Positions 1-11,792 of a stretch of DNA of 64,000 nucleotides are shown here, one piece after another. A model generated the notes under the pieces. That model was not told the DNA's origin. It made no database searches and worked only from the letters and a program-made list of their open reading frames with translations. The stretch is taken from contig NC_083602.1 in assembly GCF_029168945.1 (NCBI RefSeq), forward strand, positions 24,787,323-24,851,322. The letters are read 5' to 3'. The first letter of the stretch is position 1. Every line of letters begins with the position of its first letter. The stretch is from Cannabis sativa. Its lineage: Eukaryota; Streptophyta; Magnoliopsida; Rosales; Cannabaceae. Both the position numbers and the translations under genes were made by a program.

Positions 1-346
1 GCTTTTTCCAGGTTTCCCCTTCCGCAACATGGCTGCCAAAAACTACTATAACTCACCACCAAAAGACTAGTTAATGAACGTGCCCAAATAGTTGTAAACC
101 ACCGAACAATCCCATACTTAGTAACATTGACACCAACTCTTTCCTCTTGATAACAAGTCAACTTTCTAAAATTGCATAGACAAACAAATATGAACTCAAC
201 CACCTTCCATTAACTAAGAAATTTCTTTATTAGCAAGATTCAAACTTCTTAACCTAGTATAGGCCCAGATCTACCAACTCGTAAATTATATCATTTGTTA
301 GAACCAAAAGCGTTGCACTACAATTAACAAGATAAGAGTATCTTAC

Positions 347-3300
347 CCACAGGTTGAACATTTCTTGTGATGCTTACAGAATATAGACAAGCAAACAGAG
401 CATATGTAGCCCATGTCTATGGTCTTTTTATGGCAAAAACACCTGCAAATTTCAGCTTTTAACATAGTGCATTGGAATTGAAAAACTGAATTAATAAAAG
501 TGATCATTAAATAGTTAAGCAAAAAAAAAGTGATAATCAGATCAAACATATCGTGCATATTTATGAAGAAGAGAAAAATAATGAAATGAAATACCATGAC
601 AGCATTGTGTTACTTTGAAAACCTCAGTTTCCAAACAGGATATGAAAAACATTACTGATGATATATAATCGAAATCACATATAAGAGATTCAATTTAATT
701 CATACAGTAGATTATGGACACCTATGTACTCTGGATTCCAATTAAAGTAATGAATGCAAGTCATCTTCTAAGTGAAAAGAAGGGTCTGCAAAGTCCTAAT
801 TAATTTGCAACCTCAATCCTGGATTTTTTCAATTTTTCATATGCTAAAAAGGAGGATGATATAGCATAAGTAGATGTAGGAAGATGGCATTGGTTGTAAA
901 AATGATAGAAATAGTGGTATTAATCCAAAATGAACAATAATAATAAGAGCAGAAATCAAAGCGTGTATTAAGTTTGAGATTCCAACTAATGGATTTCACT
1001 AACACTACACAGCTATTTTTCAACAAAATGAAAAACAAAAAAGAAGAAAAAAACGAGTTAAATCAGCCAGCGCCATAAACAGAATGTAAGTCTTGGAAGT
1101 TGTATATCTTAGGCAATTCAATAAACTGAAGATTCAATCAAATGCCCCATCCCTGCCCTCCCTCTAACAGGTATAAATTAAAGGAAGGTTCAGAAAGATA
1201 TTCAATTACTTGGAACTTGGAAGCATGGCAAAACTTATAAAGTATATTATTATAGTTTTACGTACGAAGCTCGAAAATCCACACCAACAGACTTAGGAAG
1301 TTGTAGAAAGGTACGAGAGTGCAAATCAGTTGCAAAAACTGTCTGCAAATAAAAAAGAATACCAAGTTAGCTTTAATGTCGCGAAAATGAAACAAAGTAG
1401 AAAGGCCCCCTTCATACAAAAAAATAGTTCCATGTAATAGATAAATGGAATTTGTAAACATGAAGACATTTCTAAGTTATGATACAAAGATAAATCTTCA
1501 ATGAGCCGGAAAAAAGTTGCTGAATAAAAAGAATCTGTGAAAGTCCCAAATAATGATGAAATGGATACCCAGTTAACAAAAATAGACTTTCCTAACTAAA
1601 ATCAATAGCCATATTCTGTGTGCTAAGATTAAAACTGAACCCAAATCAATTGCGGCAGGCTAAATACTAGAGATTAGAAGAAGAGTTAACTGTGGGGACT
1701 AAAAACCAGATTGCTTGCACACACTCAACTACCTATCCAAATGAATAGCCTCAAGTAGTTATATTTACATAACTGAAAAGTTCCAAATAATCGATTTGAG
1801 TTAACCTACCGAAAGATATTGAAATAGGCCATCAAGTTGTTGTGGCTTCAAATATACACCACCAGTTATGTAAGATGCCTGTTACTCATACAGAGACATT
1901 CATCACAATCAGAGTAGCGCTTTATATACAGATATTTCATGAAGCAAGTATTCACGTGTTAGTTAAAATACATTCTAAAGATACCTGCTGCAGGAAGGCA
2001 GAATTATTAGAACCTATATAGCAAGAATCAACCGGAACCTGAAGCGTACAGGCGGAAGGTTAGTGACTGATAAAACATTGATCTTAATATTGATAGTATC
2101 ATATAAATGTTTCAAAATGACAAAAACAATTCAAGAAAGAGCTAACAAAAACTTTAGAACAACGGATTCAAAGAAGCTAAGAGGACTGCAAACTGAATCT
2201 TGTTCGGATATAGTCAAGAATCAAATACCATAGAACGTTGTGCAGAAAAAATTGAATTCATGATTGCAACATACCTGAAAAGTGATTAAAAGGAAAAAAA
2301 AATGAAAACTAAATTGGCTATAAAATGACAAAAGAGAACAATAATCTGCTCAGTCAAAAGAAAATGAAAAGACAAGAATTGGATGAACATACTGTTCAGG
2401 TCCATCCGAGGATCCATGCAAGCATAAAATCTGCCATTCAAATGTGTTAGTAGTAAAATAAAATTTTAAAAGACCAACCAATTCATGAAGAAGAACTTCA
2501 GAATAAAAGGTAAATATAACAATAACAGCAACAAAAAGACCATGAACCATGTCAATATCATGCAAACTAATAAAGAGCTACCCTAACCTAATAGCTAGAA
2601 CAGTACAAGTAACCTGCGGTGTCAAACATCAGAGATAATTTTTAGTAGCAAATTGATGCCAGCTCCATATAAAATGGAATTAAATTAAAAGTTAAGACTG
2701 CACTTAAAGAGTAGTATATAGTTGCACAACGCAGCAAATGATCAGGTAGAGTTTTCAAAAGGTTGTTTGAAGATGTAGCTTGGAATACATATACCTTTTC
2801 TTTATCTGCTGGGACAGTAAATGCATCCCAAATAAATAGGCCAATCAATACAAAGAACATTAACAACAAGGTTGGCCCAGATCACCTACAAGCTAACACT
2901 AACAACTAGCCATATGAATGCTACCAACAAGACTGCTACAGTTGAATGAAACAGAGGTAAGACAACAGAAAATACTTACCCGGGGCTGTGGATGGAGTGG
3001 TCCTGATCGAAAAACCTTCTGTATATCTAGTGGAAAAATCATATCGGAAACAAACAAAATGAAATTCACTAAACGTCCACCAAAATGATGTTACGGTTTA
3101 TCCTACATTTCCATTTCTACTTCAAAAACCAAAATTTTTGGTGTAAGGTTTGTCATTTGTGTAGAGCACAATGCAGCTTTTCCATAGAATGCCAGGAATA
3201 CTAAATTCAAACAAGGACTGCAAATAAATAAATAAATAAAAGAGGATACAACAAAGAGCCATAGACAATGACCCGGATAGCAGCGAAGAGGCAAGCCCTT

Positions 3301-3746
3301 TCTCAGAGCCATCCTTATGCAAATTCTCGTCTTTAATAGCAAATTCCTCAAGTTTATGCAACAAGTTTGTGCAAAGCGCAGGCATTCTTCCATTTTCGGA
3401 GCCCTGGTTGGTAGCCAGGGAGGAATCGAATACGTAATCGCAGTAATTGTATCCAGTAGCAATAACGACGACTTGGTTAAGTTGATTCAAGAGAAGAACT
3501 GAATTCAGAAACGAAAGTACCTTTTAAAACACAAAAACATGAGTCAGAAATAATCCGAACATTTTGGGAGTGGAATCAAAATCAAAAGAAAGTAAATTTA
3601 TTAGGGTTTGAAAGAGAATTTACATGAGAAAGAAAGGAAGAGAAAGAAACAGAAGAGGAGCTCCAGAAAAGAGGATTAGTATCGAGGAGAACCATCAAAA
3701 GGGTAACATCGTCTGCGTAAAGCTTGGAAGAAGGCGCAGAAGGCAT
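347..3746 (-). CDS. TFB4: TFIIH core subunit TFB4 (p34/GTF2H3 homologue), 3' end outside window
   Basis: This gene encodes the small ring-like subunit of the general transcription and DNA-repair factor TFIIH, which acts in RNA polymerase II initiation and nucleotide excision repair in the nucleus. Nine coding exons can be joined in frame with GT-AG borders: 3746-3624, 3520-3250, 3026-2980, 2430-2393, 2274-2229, 2038-1985, 1878-1810, 1342-1266 and 442-347 (821 nt, about 273 codons). The ATG at 3746 opens a protein starting [17 protein letters not shown], as in plant TFB4. The von Willebrand-like fold includes [29 protein letters not shown] and [12 protein letters not shown]. The last visible exon carries the cysteine-rich zinc module ([20 protein letters not shown]). 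That exon ends in phase 2 at a GTAAGA donor, so at least one more exon lies beyond base 1. I recognise the family with high certainty. Exon borders were inferred by reading frame and homology, not from transcripts. Confidence 0.93.
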
Positions 3747-4057
3747 GGCTGAAACAACTGAAGTGAACTGAACTATGATCCCCAATGGTTATCACTACCA
3801 ACTGTCCACTACTGCGCCTTTCCTCTTTTCTCTTTCTACAAGTATAATTGGGTTCCAATAGTGGTATGAATAATGGTTATTATTACTCATTCCATTTACT
3901 ATCTCTAACTCCACCTATACCTATGCATCCCACCATTTATAAGATGTTATTCCTTGTACTATCGTGAATCAAAGATCAAACTATATCGGTAATTTCCATC
4001 AATTTTTATATATGCAGATATAGAAGTATGTTTAGCAAACAAAACAAGTGTGCTAGG
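3747..4057 (-). promoter_or_regulatory. TFB4 upstream region
   Basis: This is the 5' flank of the minus-strand TFB4 gene. I see no clear TATA box near the start codon. The stretch next to the ATG is pyrimidine/purine-biased, as in many plant housekeeping promoters. Nothing else could be assigned before the LINE fragment begins. Confidence 0.35.
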
Positions 4058-4337
4058 TTTTATCTAGACTCCTTAAAGATGTTCTTTCTAAGGGTATTAT
4101 TCAGGATGTAAGACTTAGTAGGGGGGTTCGGTGCTTTCTCATATTTTTTTCGCGGATGATCTCATTTTGGTTGGTAGGGCAAATATGGTTGAAGCGAAAG
4201 GTGTTTGCCACTATCTTGAGAAGTTCTGTAATTGGTCTCGCCAGCGAGTTAATAAGCTCAAAACCTCGATTTTCTTCAGCAAAATCTTTTCTCAAGTCCA
4301 CATGAGGCTTACCAATTGTTGGTTCGCCAATTTCTGA
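4058..4337 (+). pseudogene. LINE reverse-transcriptase fragment
   Basis: The translated fragment holds [13 protein letters not shown], the FADD catalytic box of L1-type non-LTR reverse transcriptases, followed by a typical downstream block ([19 protein letters not shown]). The preceding block ([19 protein letters not shown]), also typical of plant LINE RTs, is in another frame, so a frameshift sits near 4122-4132. Only about 90 codons remain, and no endonuclease or poly(A) tail is adjacent. It is a dead remnant. Confidence 0.75.
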
Positions 4338-4339
4338 CC

Positions 4340-5540
4340 TTGTTTCCCTCCCATAGTACCGGAGAATAGAGTCAATCGTGGTGCGTGGGGGCTACTCTAC
4401 ATTGACAAAACCCTCTATACAAGGTGCCAATGGCAGATCTACCCTGGGCAATAGAGGTTATTCATTAGGAATAGTCAGTTTAGCAGGGTTAACCGAACTT
4501 GTTGTGTTGGTCGAGTTTATTGAGCCTGCCGAGTTGGCAGGGTTGGTAGGATCGGCTACATCCATTGGGTTCGTGGAAACTCTAGTGGTGACTGGAACGG
4601 AACATCAGGATCAACAGTTATGGGGTCTTGAGGAAGACCCAATAAAGTAAAGTTGTAGCTAGAGTTCTCCTTGTTACATCCATGGTGATTGATCAAATCG
4701 ATAGACAACGCTCTCAATGAAAGTACTAAAATGTTGACCTCAGATTTGGTCAACTAACAGCAGAGTCTTATTTATGATTGGAATCACCACGTGTAAGCAA
4801 TTAGAACAAGTAAATAAATGGACACAACAATTTTATAGAGGTTCGACCCCCTTAGTTAGCAGGTAACGACCTACTCCCCTTTTAATTATATTGATATGAG
4901 AGATAATACCACTTAAATCACAAGTGTTGTGAGTTCTAGAGTGGCTCTCTTTGAATTACAATATTGAAAATGTGAGGCATATCTCAAGTAAATGAGATGT
5001 GGAAGACTTAATCTCTACTACATTGCAAGTGGCGTATAGGAGAGAGAGGCTAGGGTTTCGAATGCTTGAACTTCAGAGCTTAGGAATCAAAACTTAGACC
5101 TTTTTGGTTAACCTAATGCTCTTTATATATGAGAGAGCTTACAAAAGATCTAAGTTAAAAGTAGGTTGATATCCCCTAAAATGAGGAGATATCACCTATT
5201 TATTACATATTAAAAATATATAAAAATAACCTATTAATTATTCTTAGAGAATATGTAAATATATGAAGTTAAACCCCTATTTTTGTGGGTTGTTGAAGTC
5301 AATTCGTAGCTCACAATGTCTGTTTAAGTTGAAAGTTACAGAGACACCAAAAGTGTCTGCAAAAGAGAAGCTGGTCGGCCTACCATTTGCTGAAGGCTGG
5401 CCGGCCTATGCTTCACTACGGTCGGCCAGGGGTGGCTTGGTCAGACCCCTATGGTTGGACATTTTGTTGTCTTTTTATCCTGCTTGAGTATTTGAACTCT
5501 TCGTCAATTGGTACGTTGTGCATGGTGACTTGGTACTCTT
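4340..5540 (-). mobile_element. decayed LTR-retrotransposon-like fragment (LTR plus gag-leader-like part)
   Basis: No host gene is visible here. Read on the minus strand, 5570-4760 looks like part of an LTR: a TATA-like CATATATAAAGAG near 5130, and a block near 4830 that resembles the U5 end of other LTRs in this window (GAACC followed by an A/T run). It is followed by a short Asn/Ser/Thr-rich reading frame (4753-4556) that could be a decayed gag N-terminus. No terminal repeats or target duplication were found, so the class is uncertain. Confidence 0.3.
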
Positions 5541-6470
5541 ACTGATAGGTTGTACTCCCTCTTACATCAATCTTGCCTATGTGGACATGCCACGCCGCGT
5601 GGGCAAAAATTGGGATAATAAGCGATACCCAAAAGGCCAAGATTCCTCCAAATAATGTTTATCCTCCCTGCACCAATTTTTGTCTCCATCATGAAGAAAA
5701 CATCATGGTCCTCATCAAAGACAAGCTCGCAAGAGCCTTAACTGCCTGAGAACTCCCTAGTCACTTGAAATGCCACAAGAGGAATCACGTAAGTAACTAA
5801 GATGTCCAAGCATTATCCAATCCAACCACAACCAAGGAAGATCAAGAATAAATTAGAACAACTCCACAGAACCTAAACATGGCAAAGTACCACAAGAAAA
5901 TCCCACCAACAAAAGAAAATTCAATCAAGAGAACCAAAACTCCCAAAGGAACTCACAAAAGTAGAAGCACACTGAGGCCAAAAGAAGAAATCTCCAGGAT
6001 AGCCACAAAAGACCACATACAGAAAAGGGGAAATCATCTCACAGTTTGAACCCCAAACCGAAACTTGAGAAAGCCAAAACCCTAACAAGCGAGCCCCAAG
6101 ACCCAGAAACTTGAGAAAGAAAAAATCCATTCCAAAGGCTAAACAGAGACCGTAGCCATATAGAAAAATAAAACCTAGCATACCCATACGAAGGAAAGAC
6201 CGCCATACAGAGATGAGGGTGAAGCCCACTTCCCAGAACTAAAGCTTCAACTGTCGCAAGAGGCCAAGCTCCACTGAGAAAACCAAAACCATGAGATGGA
6301 AAACACGACTGCTCAAATGAGAGAAACCATAATAAAAACTAGACTGTGACTAAACTCAGATAAGAAACACCCACTAAGAAAAATAGGACTGAGGCCGACA
6401 TATGGATGAGATTCCACTGGAAACAACTCTTAAATCACTCAAAAACGAGTCTTGGAAGTCGAGGAGAGCA
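5541..6470 (-). pseudogene. possible LINE 5' part with the start of the endonuclease domain
   Basis: On the minus strand, around 5730-5600, a broken frame contains METKIGAGRINIIWRNLG. This resembles the FLMETK start of plant L1-type apurinic endonuclease domains. Upstream on that strand (about 6460-5740) is T/G-rich DNA with no zinc-knuckle ORF that I can recognise. It is short, frameshifted and without ends. The assignment rests on one short motif. Confidence 0.4.
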
Positions 6471-6691
6471 TAATTTGCACAAAACGACAAAATTCAAGCA
6501 AAATAAATTGTTAAGTTGGGTATTAAATTTTGAAAAATTTACAAAATAGACCAAAAATATTTCAACACAGAAAAAATTTCATTTTTACTTTTTGAATTTT
6601 TTTTATTTACAAAAATATCTTTTTAGTAAAAATCATAAATTATTTTTTTAATTGGTTTATAGTTTATTTATAATTGTATTATAGTTGTCAT

Positions 6692-7169
6692 TAGGGCTGT
6701 ACAAAAAAATTCGTGAACTGCCCAAACCAAACCGAAAAAACTGATAAAAATTACAAACCAAAATAACTTGAAAAAATTACAAACCGCCCAATCTGTTAAT
6801 TGGGCGGGTTGAAAATAGGTCCAACACGCCTAATTAAACCGACCAACCCAATTTTAGATTTTAATTTTTTTTAACTTCTTAGTTTTTATTATATATAACA
6901 TAAATGATTAAATGTATAATAAGATAAAGTTATATACTTAATTGTTAGTTTTAAAGTCATATATATTGTGTTGTACTTTGGTGGAATGTGATACTTTTAA
7001 TTTATATTGATTTTGACTTTGAAACTAAAAAAAAAAGTTTGGTCGGTTTACAGATTTTTTTTTTTTTTTAAATTGGGCGGGTTGCACTTAAATTTTAGCA
7101 ACCCGAACTTTAGATTAGGTTAGAAAATATATAGAATAAACCGCCCAAACCGACCGATGTACAATCCTA
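6692..7169. mobile_element. hAT-type MITE, 478 bp
   Basis: The ends are TAGGGCTGTACA on the left and, read from the right, TAGGATTGTACA. An identical 8-bp target duplication (GTTGTCAT) lies on both sides, at 6684-6691 and 7170-7177. An 8-bp duplication with TAGGG-type ends identifies a hAT-superfamily non-autonomous element. Inside, GGGCGGGTT and its complement AACCGCCC recur near both ends and can fold into subterminal hairpins. There is no coding capacity. It sits about 360 bp upstream of the EMC2 start codon. Confidence 0.9.
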
Positions 7170-7384
7170 GTTGTCATGAGTTTATTTTTCCGGTTCATTT
7201 ATAATTGATTTATAGTTATAGTGAGGTTAATTTTTAGTTTTTTTTTTAGTTATTTTCTTGATTTTTGCTTAGGAAAGTATTTTTTTGTAAATAAAAATTT
7301 TGTCATAAATAATTGATATTATTCTACCATTAAAAAAGTATTGATATTATTCTAAAGACTTATTTAATTATGACTACAAGTAAC

Positions 7385-7528
7385 TGGGCCGAAGTTAAAA
7401 AAAGAGGAAATGGCCCTTCTACCCCTCTTCTTCTCTTCTCTTCTCAATAGAGATCCACAAACCGGCCACTCGAAAGAGAGAAAAAGAGAGATTCACTTTG
7501 CTTTTTCGTACCTTGTGAATTGGCAAAG
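7385..7528 (+). promoter_or_regulatory. EMC2 proximal promoter and 5' leader
   Basis: A TGGGCC site II box lies at 7385-7390, and a long CT-rich pyrimidine patch at about 7420-7445 lies just upstream of the ATG. No TATA box is visible. This layout is common in plant housekeeping promoters. The transcription start was not determined. Confidence 0.5.
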
Positions 7529-10135
7529 ATGGTGAGCAAAACAGAGCAAACCCAGTTGGAAAGGCTTGAGAACCAGGTCGATAATGGTGGTGGAGGAGCT
7601 TGGGAGTACCTCTGTTTGGTCAGAAAGCTCAAGGTTCGGCGTTCCGAGAAAGTTTTAAAGCATGGTTTGTCGATCTTGAACGACCATAGGAAGCGATCCA
7701 GTCTTGGTTCCGAAGGTCAGTATTCCTTTATCTGATATCAAATATAGGTCGATTTTTTTTTCTTATTATTCGCAGCTTGATTTTCAATTCCTTGGATTGA
7801 TAAGCACACTAATTACTACGGATTGGAAGCAGTTTAATTCTGTAGAAATTTTGGTGTGTTTGAATTTATGTGAATTTAACTGAGTCATGGTTTTAATGGA
7901 TTTTCTTCGGCCGTTGATACTGGATCAAATTTGGGCACGAGTGTGAATTGAGGTAGATAGTGAAACGCTTGAATTTATCTTTAGGGACTTCTTTGTTTTT
8001 AGTTTTAGTTTTGAATTTAAAACAGTCGTTTATCTGTTTACCTTGCCAATTTCGGGTTCTTGGGATCTTCGCCGGGTTTAGGTTATCCCGTTTTAGTATA
8101 CAACACAAGAAATTGACTTCTTACGTTAATTAGTATGTGGTTTGTGTAGTTATTATGACTTTGGTCAACGGAGTCTTAGATCCTACTTCTTGCTTATGTT
8201 TGAAGAATGAAAATAAGTTTAGAGTTGCATACTATTATTAATAAGCTGGAAATCCATCCACAGTCTTCAATTCGACTAATTGGTAACTTTGTGTATCTTA
8301 TCACAGAATGGACTCTATATGAGCAAGTAGCAGTTGCAGCTATGGACTGCCAATGTCTTGACGTTGCAAAGGTATGGTGAAATTTTGGTTTCCAGATTTG
8401 GAAATCTTGTTAATGATTTCATACACAGTAATACATCAATTTGTGTCTAATTTTTGAGATTGAAGGTGGTATGTTGAATTATACAATGCCATTGTCATAG
8501 TATTTAGCACAAAATGCTAGATGAAGTACTGAAGAAAATCATGTTAACACTTAAGGAATTTAGATGTAACTTTATTTATCAAGAGAAAAAAAATTGATTA
8601 AAGGAAAAAGGGGAAAACTTCTGAATATCCTTTTTCGTGTCAATTGCTGGGCTTGCGGATTATTTAAGATTGGTTTTTAGCTATTAGCTAGGAATTCTTA
8701 GCACTGTCTCTGATAGTGTAGGTTTGATATCTATATCATGGGTCTGATACCATTTTGCTATGTAATTAACTTGCAGGACTGCATAAATGCTTTGAGGAAG
8801 AGATTTCCAGAGAGTAAAAGGGTTGGTAGGTTAATCAACATACCAATGATAAAGTGCGTAAATATCTGTGTTTTAATAGAATATATATTCTTATGTGGTA
8901 CTGGCATGAATCACAGGTAAGCTAGAGGCTATGCTGCTTGAAGCAAAAGGCTCCTGGGCAGAAGCAGAAAAAGCTTACTCAAGCCTTTTAGAAGATAATC
9001 CTCTTGATCAAGTAAAATTTTGTGCCTTTGCAGTTTGAATTGATGAAATCAATTTGTAATACTGGATTCTCTTTTTCATGTTTTTATGAAAGAACTTTAG
9101 AATGATATTGGATGGTATCTAACTTTTTACATTTTTTCTACGTAGGGAATCCTCAAGAGGAGGGTAGCCATGGCAAAGGCACAAGGCGATGTTTCGGGGG
9201 CAATTGATTGTCTAAATAAATACCTTGAAACGTAAGAAACTAGAGTTTTTTTTTTTCTGTTGTTGAGAAGTTTGCTTATGACAGGGAAAACATGTTAACT
9301 CAGTCACCTTTTCTTGTCCTACAGATTTATGGCCGATCATGATGCCTGGAGAGACTTGGCTGAAATCTACGTCTCTCTTCAAATGTAAGAACTCTTTGTT
9401 TGCTCATTAATGTTATTATCTTCCATGATACCATTTGTTACTTTCCAACTGATAAGCTATGTCTAGGTACAAGCAAGCAGCATTCTGCTATGAAGAGCTA
9501 CTATTATCACAGCCTACTGTTCCTCTACACCACTTAGCTTATGCTGACGTAAGTGGCTAATTTTTTACTTGTCTGTGTGCACCAACTGCATTACTGCTGT
9601 GACTTTGATTTCCTATACTTAAGATTTGAGATTTTCTTATTATTTTCTTGTCTTCATGGTCACAGGTACTTTACACACTGGGCGGACTGGAAAATCTACA
9701 GGCAGCAAAGAAATACTATGCATCCACTATTGACTTGACTGGCGGCAAAAATACTAGAGCGCTTTTTGGGGTTTGCTTGGTATGCTCTCTCTTGAGACAC
9801 TCATTTGTCATTTATTGCACTAATTTTTGTGTCAGTTGTCCCCGTGTAGTTGTGATTAATCTCCATGGATGCTTAGCACTATTTTAAGACATTTGATTTT
9901 TGTATATGACCGTTGTTCCAATGCTGCCAACTTGATGACTGAAACAAAGTTTACTTCATGTTACTAGTGTTCCTCTGCCATTGGGCAGCTCGCAAAAGGT
10001 CGGAACAAGGAAGACAAAGAGAGCGAGCTACAATCTCTGGCAGCAGCAGCCTTGGAGAAGGACTACAAACAAAGAGCACCTGCAACACTGTCCTTGATTA
10101 CGACCGCCTTAAAAAGCTTAAAAGTTTCATCATAG
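7529..10135 (+). CDS. EMC2: ER membrane protein complex subunit 2 (TPR protein)
   Basis: EMC2 is the cytosolic tetratricopeptide-repeat subunit that holds together the ER membrane complex, an insertase for tail-anchored and multipass membrane proteins. Nine exons join in frame: 7529-7715, 8307-8371, 8777-8825, 8917-9011, 9146-9231, 9325-9384, 9467-9548, 9666-9779 and 9968-10135 (906 nt, 301 codons plus stop). The N-terminus reads NQVDNGGGGAWEYLCLVRKL. Later landmarks are LLEAKGSWAEAEKAYSSLLE, MYKQAAFCYEELLLS and KGRNKED near the C-terminus, all typical of plant EMC2, with TPR-like helix pairs across most of the chain. The ATG at 7529 was chosen because the conserved N-terminus starts there. 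Exon 3 was ended at 8825 (GTAGGT donor) because this keeps the frame into exon 4. The gene looks intact. Confidence 0.95.
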
Positions 10136-11199
10136 CTCTAATTTAATTGAAACTTTGTTTAAGTATTTCTCTTCTCTAAAGTTGTGATTGGCAACTTGAT
10201 GCTAAAGGCCTAGAATTTACACAAGGATTTTCATATTATTATTTTTGGCATTTTGTCCCCAAATCAGTTTAAGGGTGTGCTTTATTCTCTATTTACTCTG
10301 TAGTATGACAATGACAGTCTAGGATTGTACAACTCAATTGGGATATCTTGTCAATTCTCCATCTTGTGTGCTCTCCCTGCTAATTTGTTTATCTTATATT
10401 TCTTGGAAGAAAAGTTCAGAGTAGCTTGGCATTGTTGGTTTGTTTCATGGCTCTTATTTGGCCTTCTGAACTTCAGGAATTCCTTTAGTACTGTTTTTTT
10501 TGGTCTCATAGAGCAAACTGTCAGCTTAAGCTTTTTCTAAACAACTATTTTTTTCTTCAGTCAATCAATATTGTGGCGACTATATTAAAAAACACAGTGG
10601 AGAAGAGCTTTTTCAATCAATCAGCCTAGTTGCTAGGTGCCAAGGTTGATATGTGCACGAAGTTTCGTTAATGCGATTGTGATTTCGTCTCGGACATTAT
10701 TGCTATTTTGTTTCCAAAACAAAATATGAGACTTGGAATTAGGAGAAAATATCTATCAAGTGGTGGTTTAGTCCCAAACACCACACTAGGCGCTAGGTTG
10801 ACATTTGGTCTGGGGCTCAGTGTTTTGTCCATCAAACGATAGTTTTGTTCTAGATATCAGTCTTATTCTGCCCCCAAAAGAAGATTTGAATGCTTTTGCA
10901 AGTTTATACATGTGTTAAACGCAAGTTCACTGACACCTATGTACACTAGTGATCACCCGGTTGTGACCTAGTCCTCACTAGTGATTCATTAGGCATCTCC
11001 CATGCACATCGAGTGAAATTGCCAAGAGAACTTCACCGGCATCAAAGAATGAGCTAAGGATAGTTATCACATCATTCAAGCATCTCAAAATATGTCTAAA
11101 GCCCAAGAAACCAAGTTTTGGGCGCCTAGGTTGACCTTCTATGTCAATCTGGTAAAATGGCTACCTCACTCAATTTTTATCCAAATGATGTGCTTATCG
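10136..11199. other. EMC2 3' flank and unassigned intergenic DNA
   Basis: The first few hundred bases are the probable EMC2 3' UTR. Further on, a short phrase of the type CTAGG-GCC-AGGTTGA occurs three times in degenerate form, near 10,636, 10,789 and 11,125, which hints at decayed repeat DNA. No coding region could be supported. Confidence 0.3.
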
Positions 11200-11792
11200 A
11201 GATTTTTAAAAACTAATTAAATGAAAGCTTTAGAAATTAAATAACTATTAAGTAACTAAGACGAAGGATTTTACGTGGTTCAGGCGTTAATTATCCCTAG
11301 TTCACGAGTCAGTATATTGGGCTTATAAGCTTTTTAAATGTATTAAGTAGTGTTTACAATATAAAACCCTAACTTTGTTTCTCTAGATTTTTCTTGAAGA
11401 AGAAGAAAGCTTAGAGGATATTTTTGGCTGAGCTTCGACTATCTCCTCTTGCGATCCCCCATTATCAAGAAATTAAGGGGTTTATATAGGCTAAACTTCG
11501 AGTTTGGGCATACCCGTGACCCGTTTGGAGTTTTTTGTAAAATTCGACCCACTATTGGGGCAAAATACACAATATACATGACTATGAGGCCCACTAAGGA
11601 TGTTAGGTTCGTGGGGCGACGATTATGTACTGATGAGAAGGTCGTTTGGTACAAGGCACGTGTTGCACGGAGATCACACCTGGCAGACAAAGGTGTCAAT
11701 GCAGCCATCGGACAAAAAAGGGTATTGGTGGTACACACACTACTATGGTCTGCCGTAGGGGACAATATCTGATCTTGTGTCAGAGAGGAGGA
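11200..11792 (-). mobile_element. LTR-like fragment, minus orientation
   Basis: On the minus strand there is a TATA-like box in CCTATATAAACCCC near 11,480. About 200 bp downstream lies GAACCACGTAAAA (near 11,275), a phrase shared with the U5 part of other LTRs here. No partner LTR, primer site or target duplication was found. It is a probable LTR relic of unknown family. Confidence 0.35.

Noticed and set aside
3650..3746. YADD in the TFB4 N-terminus looks like a reverse-transcriptase catalytic box.
   Set aside because: The surrounding sequence and the spliced exons match TFB4 throughout, and this segment is conserved in plant TFB4. The match is chance.
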